A DNA stretch of 25,705 nucleotides, taken from positions 1 through 25,705 of the forward strand of contig DDHP01000077.1 of assembly GCA_002338145.1 (NCBI GenBank), written 5' to 3'. Below, piece by piece: positions 24,281 through 25,705 of the stretch. Origin of the DNA: Deferribacteraceae bacterium UBA1873 (GTDB lineage: Bacteria > Chrysiogenota > Deferribacteres > Deferribacterales > Flexistipitaceae). Positions within the stretch are counted from its first letter, which is position 1. Each line of letters opens with the position of its first letter. The translations under genes and the position numbers were made by a program. A model generated the notes under the pieces. The model made no database searches and had not been told where the DNA came from. It saw only the letters and a program-made list of their open reading frames with translations.

Positions 24281-24511
24281 ATGCAGAGAGTTGTTATTGA
24301 TATACAAAAATGCAAAGGGTGCGGACTTTGTATCGATGTCTGTCCGAAAAATATTCTGCAATTTTCAAACAGTTTTAATGAAGCAGGCTATAATTATGTC
24401 GAGTGTATAGACGATAGAAGCTGTATAGTTTGTAAAAGCTGTGCAATAGTGTGTCCGGATTTGGTTTTCACACTAAACAGGCCTGCAAAGCAAGGAGCTG
24501 TAAATGGCTGA
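24281..24511 (+). CDS. Ferredoxin-like subunit, 2x[4Fe-4S], of a 2-oxoacid:ferredoxin oxidoreductase
   Basis: The 76-residue protein has two four-cysteine cluster motifs, CKGCGLCIDVCPK and CIVCKSCAIVCPD. It is the delta-type subunit that passes electrons from the TPP enzyme to free ferredoxin. It is first in an operon with the alpha and beta subunits, and its last eight bases overlap the alpha gene. The GGAGG at 24272-24276 is a good ribosome site. Symbols korD, vorD and porD are all used for this subunit; the substrate cannot be told from it. Confidence 0.93.
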   Translation: MQRVVIDIQKCKGCGLCIDVCPKNILQFSNSFNEAGYNYVECIDDRSCIVCKSCAIVCPDLVFTLNRPAKQGAVNG

Positions 24512-25553
24512 AAAAATACTGATGAAAGGCAATGAAGCAATAGCTGAAGCTGCATTAAGAGCCGGATTGAAAGGATATTTCGGCTATCCCATAACCCCTC
24601 AGAATGAAATAACGGCGTACATGTCTGCAAGAATACCCGAGCTTGGCAGAGTTTTTGTGCAGGCCGAGAGTGAAGTTGCAGCTATAAATATGGTTTACGG
24701 GGCAGCATCAACCGGCGAGCGCTGCATGACAACCTCCTCCAGTCCCGGTATCGCTCTTATGCAGGAAGGTATTTCCTACATGTGCGGTGCGGAAGTTCCC
24801 GCTGTTATTGTGAACATTACCAGAGGCGGTCCCGGCCTCGGCAATATCGGTCCCAGTCAGTGTGACTACAACCAGGTCACACGGGGCGGCGGAAACGGGG
24901 ATTATGACCTGATTGTTTACGCTCCTCATACACTACAGGAGGCAGTGGATTTGACGTATAAATCCTTTGAGATATCCGAGAAATACAGAAACCCTGTAAT
25001 GATTCTGGGTGATGGTGCACTGGGACAGATGGCTGAAACGGTTGTTTTACCGGACTTTAAAGAAAAGGAAAAACCTGATGCAGGTTGGGAATTAAACGGT
25101 GCAAAAGCAAGGAGTCCTCGTTCTGTTAAGTCCATAAGATTGGCTGAAGGCAAACTACTAGAGCACAATCTTCATTTGGAAGAGAAATTTAAGCTTATCA
25201 GCAGAAATGAAACAGAGTATAGTTATGAAGACGGCGATTATGATGTTCTCGTTGTTGCATTTGGGACAGCAGCGAGGGTTGCCAAGACATCTTTAAAAAA
25301 TTTAAAGGAACAGGGGTATAATCTTGGACTCTTCAGACCTGTAACTGTTCATCCATTCCCATATGAAGAGCTTCGTAAGGCTGCTTCCAAAGCAAAAAAG
25401 ATACTTGTCGTTGAGATGAACAGGGGACAGATGCTTTTCGACGTGCGGTTGTCTGTACAGAACGATGAAAAGATAGAATTTATCGGTAAACCGGGTGGGG
25501 AAACATTTATGCCCGAAGAAATTGAAAATAAAATACTTTCCTGCCTGAAATAA
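24504..25553 (+). CDS. vorB: 2-oxoacid:ferredoxin oxidoreductase alpha subunit (VorB type)
   Basis: This subunit carries the pyrimidine-binding part of the TPP enzyme that oxidatively decarboxylates 2-oxoacids, or carboxylates acyl-CoA in reverse. The 349-residue protein begins EKILMKGNEAIAEAALRAG, followed by YFGYPITPQNEI, QAESEVAAINMVYGAA, TSSSPGIALMQEG and ITRGGPGLGNIGPSQCDY. This is the pattern of the 2-ketoisovalerate (VorB) subfamily, which in many anaerobes is annotated for 2-oxoglutarate instead. Both branched-chain catabolism and a reductive TCA step are therefore open. It overlaps the ferredoxin gene by eight bases and precedes the beta gene by nine. Confidence 0.92.
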   Translation: MAEKILMKGNEAIAEAALRAGLKGYFGYPITPQNEITAYMSARIPELGRVFVQAESEVAAINMVYGAASTGERCMTTSSSPGIALMQEGISYMCGAEVPAVIVNITRGGPGLGNIGPSQCDYNQVTRGGGNGDYDLIVYAPHTLQEAVDLTYKSFEISEKYRNPVMILGDGALGQMAETVVLPDFKEKEKPDAGWELNGAKARSPRSVKSIRLAEGKLLEHNLHLEEKFKLISRNETEYSYEDGDYDVLVVAFGTAARVAKTSLKNLKEQGYNLGLFRPVTVHPFPYEELRKAASKAKKILVVEMNRGQMLFDVRLSVQNDEKIEFIGKPGGETFMPEEIENKILSCLK

Positions 25554-25562
25554 GGAGGCGTT

Positions 25563-25705
25563 ATGACAGTTGCTTTTAAGAAGCCGGAAAGTCTTCTTGA
25601 TGCGAAGACAATATACTGCCCGGGATGCGGGCACGGTGTAATACACAGATTGGTTGGCGAAACTTTGGATGAACTGGATATCAGAGAAAAGACAGTCGGG
25701 ATTGC
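25563..25705 (+). CDS. 2-oxoacid:ferredoxin oxidoreductase beta subunit, TPP-binding (partial)
   Basis: Only the first 47 residues are present; the gene runs off the window. The segment TIYCPGCGHGVIHRL is the cysteine-containing start typical of the beta subunit, which binds the TPP diphosphate and a [4Fe-4S] cluster. AGGAGG directly precedes the ATG. The gene completes the ferredoxin-alpha-beta order; a gamma subunit would be expected just downstream. Confidence 0.92.
   Translation, partial: MTVAFKKPESLLDAKTIYCPGCGHGVIHRLVGETLDELDIREKTVGI

Overview
The window is ordinary-looking chromosomal DNA from an AT-rich, Gram-negative, probably anaerobic and motile bacterium. The outer membrane is implied by msbA and an O-antigen-ligase-type protein. 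Anaerobic metabolism is implied by a ferredoxin-dependent 2-oxoacid oxidoreductase operon, molybdenum-cofactor genes and a tetraheme c-type cytochrome. A flagellar rod/hook-type protein is also present. The mix resembles Deferribacterota (Flexistipes, Deferribacter, Calditerrivibrio and relatives), but that is a guess from gene content, not a proven placement. I see no transposase, integrase, phage gene, CRISPR array, rRNA or tRNA. No gap between genes exceeds 300 bases.

Layout. 1-184: a composite of three short tandem-repeat blocks. 185-640 (-): smpB. 790-1879 (+): a SprT-type metalloprotease, a small membrane protein and a PC4-type ssDNA-binding protein. 1935-5258 (-): a CoA-binding protein, carA, mltG and a YkgJ-type cysteine-cluster protein, read from 5258 downwards. 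5316-5927 (+): an orphan flagellar rod/hook protein. 5916-10423 (-): hemW, a tetraheme cytochrome, mobB, moeA and htrA, tightly packed with several overlaps. 10486-14801 (+): msbA, a glycosyltransferase and an O-antigen ligase. 14934-15572 (+): ribosomal protein L25 (CTC type) with a strong promoter and a hairpin after it. 15749-16996 (+): an M48/Ste24-type membrane protease. 17042-19856 (-): a DUF1858 protein, trmB and proS, with an inverted-repeat-rich leader before proS. 19954-20145 (+): rpmB with a textbook terminator. 20172-24067 (-): recJ and a bifunctional rel. 24281-25705 (+): a ferredoxin, a VorB-type alpha subunit and the start of the TPP-binding beta subunit of a 2-oxoacid:ferredoxin oxidoreductase; the operon runs off the window.

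How they fit together. Most genes are housekeeping: trans-translation, translation, stringent response, DNA repair, pyrimidine/arginine precursor supply, peptidoglycan and LPS. The most interesting block is hemW-cytochrome-mobB-moeA-htrA. It joins a heme chaperone, a multiheme cytochrome, two molybdenum-cofactor genes and a periplasmic protease/chaperone in one probable transcript, which suggests a unit for maturing anaerobic respiratory enzymes. The cytochrome's start and signal peptide lie inside the end of hemW, and the cytochrome itself is an internal duplication of a diheme module. The SprT/membrane/PC4 trio is a second candidate for an undescribed functional pairing. I found no clearly novel defence or mobile system.
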